A stretch of 37,682 nucleotides of DNA from Candidatus Thiovulum imperiosus (GTDB taxonomy: Bacteria > Campylobacterota > Campylobacteria > Campylobacterales > Thiovulaceae): positions 1-37,682 of the forward strand of contig JAMJTW010000001.1 in NCBI GenBank assembly GCA_024281175.1, read 5' to 3'. Made by a program: the position numbers and the translations under genes. Below the pieces are notes generated by a model. That model saw only the letters and a list, made by a program, of their open reading frames with translations. It was not told the origin of the DNA and searched no databases. Below are positions 35,985-37,682 of this stretch, in pieces (positions within the stretch are counted from its first letter, which is position 1; every line of letters begins with the position of its first letter).

Positions 35985-36373
35985 TGAGAAAAATTTATGC
36001 AACTGGCAAAAGAAAGAGTTCTATTGCAAAAGTTTGGCTTCAACCAGGTTCTGGACAAATTAAAGTAAATAACTTATCTCTTGACGCTTGGCTTGGTGGA
36101 TTAGAAGCTAAGAAAAAGAGAGTTCTTCAGCCATTAGTTCTTACAGAGCAGTTGAGCTTAGTAGATATTACAGTTCAAGTTCTTGGTGGTGGTTTTTCTG
36201 GTCAAGCTGACGCTGTTCGACACGGAATTTCAAAAGCACTAAACAGTTATGATGAAGCATTCAGAGCTATTCTTAAACCAGCTGGTCTTCTTACTCGAGA
36301 TAGTAGAGTTGTTGAGAGAAAGAAATATGGTAGAAGAAAAGCGAGAAGAAGTCCTCAGTTCTCCAAAAGATAA
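35984..36373 (+). CDS. rpsI: 30S ribosomal protein S9
   Basis: S9 contacts the P-site tRNA with its C-terminal tail. The 129 residues start [18 protein letters not shown] and contain the [19 protein letters not shown] core and the terminal [15 protein letters not shown], whose last SKR is the tRNA-contacting end. ATG 35984 overlaps the last base of the rplM stop codon. It is followed 15 bases on by rpsT, so rplM, rpsI, rpsT and prfA are probably one transcript. Confidence 0.98.
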   Translation: MRKIYATGKRKSSIAKVWLQPGSGQIKVNNLSLDAWLGGLEAKKKRVLQPLVLTEQLSLVDITVQVLGGGFSGQADAVRHGISKALNSYDEAFRAILKPAGLLTRDSRVVERKKYGRRKARRSPQFSKR

Positions 36374-36388
36374 TAGGAAAGGAAAAGA

Positions 36389-36664
36389 ATGGCAAATCAT
36401 AAATCTGCTGAAAAGCGAATTCGTCAAACAGTTAAGAAAACTGAAAGAAACAGATATTACCGAGCAAGAGTTAAGAATATCACAAAAGCTGTCCGAGAAG
36501 CGGTTGAGAGTGGCAATTTAGAGGAAGCTCAAAAGCAGTTCAAAATTGCAAACCAGACTTTCCACGCTTATGTGAGCAAAGGCTTCTTTAAAAAGGGAAC
36601 AGCTTCAAGAAGAGTTAGCCGACTAGCTAAACTTGTAAATACTCTTTCCCAAAAGCCAGAATGA
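36389..36664 (+). CDS. rpsT: 30S ribosomal protein S20
   Basis: S20 is a helical primary-binding protein of the small subunit. The 91 basic residues start [20 protein letters not shown] and continue [16 protein letters not shown], with [20 protein letters not shown] near the C-terminus, matching the family throughout. AGGAAAGGA upstream is a good ribosome binding site. The stop overlaps the prfA start (ATGA). Confidence 0.97.
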   Translation: MANHKSAEKRIRQTVKKTERNRYYRARVKNITKAVREAVESGNLEEAQKQFKIANQTFHAYVSKGFFKKGTASRRVSRLAKLVNTLSQKPE

Positions 36665-37682
36665 GAGAGAGGCTAACGCCCTTTATCGAGAGATATGAAG
36701 AGATAAATTCTCTTCTCGTTTCTGAAAAAGTTTTAAGTGATATAAAACTTATGACTTCTCTCTCAAAAGAGCAATCAGACCTACTTCCTCTTGTCGAAAG
36801 GGCAAGAGCCTACTCCGAAATCCTAGATACAATTTCTGAAAACAAATCTCTACTTTCTGACCCTGAACTTGGCGAACTTGCCAAAGAGGAACTCAAAGAA
36901 CTTGAACCTCAAATTCCCCAACTTGAAAGTGAAATCAAAACTCTACTAATTCCAACTGACCCGAACGATGACCGAAATGTCTTCCTCGAAATGAGAGCTG
37001 GAACTGGTGGAGATGAAGCAGCGATTTTTGTTGGAAATCTCTTTCAAACCTATATGAGATATGTTGAGAGTCGGGGCTGGAAAGCGGAACTTATTTCAAC
37101 TAGCGAAAGTGATTTCGGCGGATATAAGGAGATAGTTGTTCTTGTAAAAGGGGATAAGGTTTATAGCCGTCTCAAATATGAGGGTGGAACTCACCGAGTC
37201 CAGAGAGTTCCAGCAACAGAGTCTCAAGGTCGAGTTCACACTTCAGCTATCACTGTCGCGATTATGCCTGAAGTTGATGATGTTGAAATTGAGATAAATC
37301 CAAACGACTTGAAAATCGATGTTATGAGAGCTTCTGGAAATGGTGGGCAGTCGGTAAATACGACAGACTCAGCAGTCCGTATCACTCATATTCCAACTGG
37401 AATTGTCATCACAAACCAAGATGAGAAATCTCAACATAAAAATAAAGATAAAGCTATGAAAGTTCTTAAAGCTAGACTCTTTGAAATTGAGATGCGGGAA
37501 AAGATGGCGAGTGAAAAAGAGAATAGACTTGCTCAAGTTGGAAGCGGAGATAGAAGTGAGAGAATACGAACTTATAACTATCCTCAAAACCGAATTACAG
37601 ACCATCGAATAGGTCTAACTTTGTATCGCTTAGACGAGATTTTACAAGGAGGGCTTATGGACGACCTCATCGAACCAGCATT
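36661..37682 (+). CDS. prfA: Peptide chain release factor 1, 3' end outside window
   Basis: The frame starts at ATG 36661, overlapping the rpsT stop, and stays open to the window end: 340 codons of the usual 355 or so. RF1 reads UAA and UAG. The codon-recognition motif PAT (in [15 protein letters not shown]) identifies RF1 rather than RF2, and the peptidyl-tRNA hydrolysis motif GGQ lies in [18 protein letters not shown]. The N-terminal helical domain and [12 protein letters not shown] segment are normal. The rpsT-prfA order is common in Campylobacterota. Only the last 15 or so residues are missing. Confidence 0.97.
   Translation, partial: MRERLTPFIERYEEINSLLVSEKVLSDIKLMTSLSKEQSDLLPLVERARAYSEILDTISENKSLLSDPELGELAKEELKELEPQIPQLESEIKTLLIPTDPNDDRNVFLEMRAGTGGDEAAIFVGNLFQTYMRYVESRGWKAELISTSESDFGGYKEIVVLVKGDKVYSRLKYEGGTHRVQRVPATESQGRVHTSAITVAIMPEVDDVEIEINPNDLKIDVMRASGNGGQSVNTTDSAVRITHIPTGIVITNQDEKSQHKNKDKAMKVLKARLFEIEMREKMASEKENRLAQVGSGDRSERIRTYNYPQNRITDHRIGLTLYRLDEILQGGLMDDLIEPA

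Overview
This is AT-rich bacterial DNA whose conserved genes point to a Campylobacterota (epsilonproteobacterial) organism. The NifU is the three-domain type used by that group, the flippase is closest by eye to Campylobacter PglK, TTG starts are frequent, and rplM-rpsI and rpsT-prfA are neighbours. FliQ indicates a flagellated cell. I cannot name a genus from sequence alone, although a free-living sulfur-type relative would fit the load of large surface proteins. I see no rRNA, tRNA, transposase or CRISPR array.

Layout. 2-3267: the 3' end of a very large exported protein, a terminator and a small reverse ORF. 3268-3731: gene-free, with copies of a dispersed palindromic repeat. 3732-11466 (minus): ftsH, fliQ, a GH16-like exported protein, an ExeA/MshM-like AAA ATPase with a membrane anchor, and a secreted beta-propeller protein. 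11580-16498 (plus): an Lcl/DUF1566-domain protein, an unknown protein, a 1062-residue lipoprotein, a small membrane protein and tcdA. 16651-18301: an unknown protein, gspG and a second prepilin-like protein. 18296-18487 (minus): ywbE. 18608-25607: a 1897-residue RTX/MshQ-like exported protein, then a DUF4910-type aminopeptidase.

25619-26867 is a toxin-antitoxin graveyard: CopG antitoxin, truncated RelE toxin and a HepT-like HEPN protein on the minus strand, and a beheaded brnT plus a frameshifted brnA on the plus strand. It abuts groEL-groES (26776-28667, minus). 28920-32628 is an accessory island. It has two paralogous HTH genes with matching leader hairpins that cover their ribosome binding sites, the second fused to a T5orf172 (GIY-YIG-like) domain; then a leucine-rich-repeat lipoprotein, a small XRE regulator that starts inside a palindromic repeat, and a Bro-N antirepressor-like protein. 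32655-37682 returns to core genes: nifU (minus), then a pglK-like flippase, rplM, rpsI, rpsT and prfA, cut by the window end.

How the parts may work together (inference): the ExeA/MshM-like ATPase, GspG, the second prepilin and the MshQ-like giant resemble pieces of a type II secretion or MSHA-type pilus locus. The lipoproteins, the GH16-like protein and the propeller protein would be its envelope or secreted partners. The signals I rate highest are the paired ribosome-binding-site hairpins at 28877 and 29252 and the layered toxin-antitoxin remains at 25619-26867.
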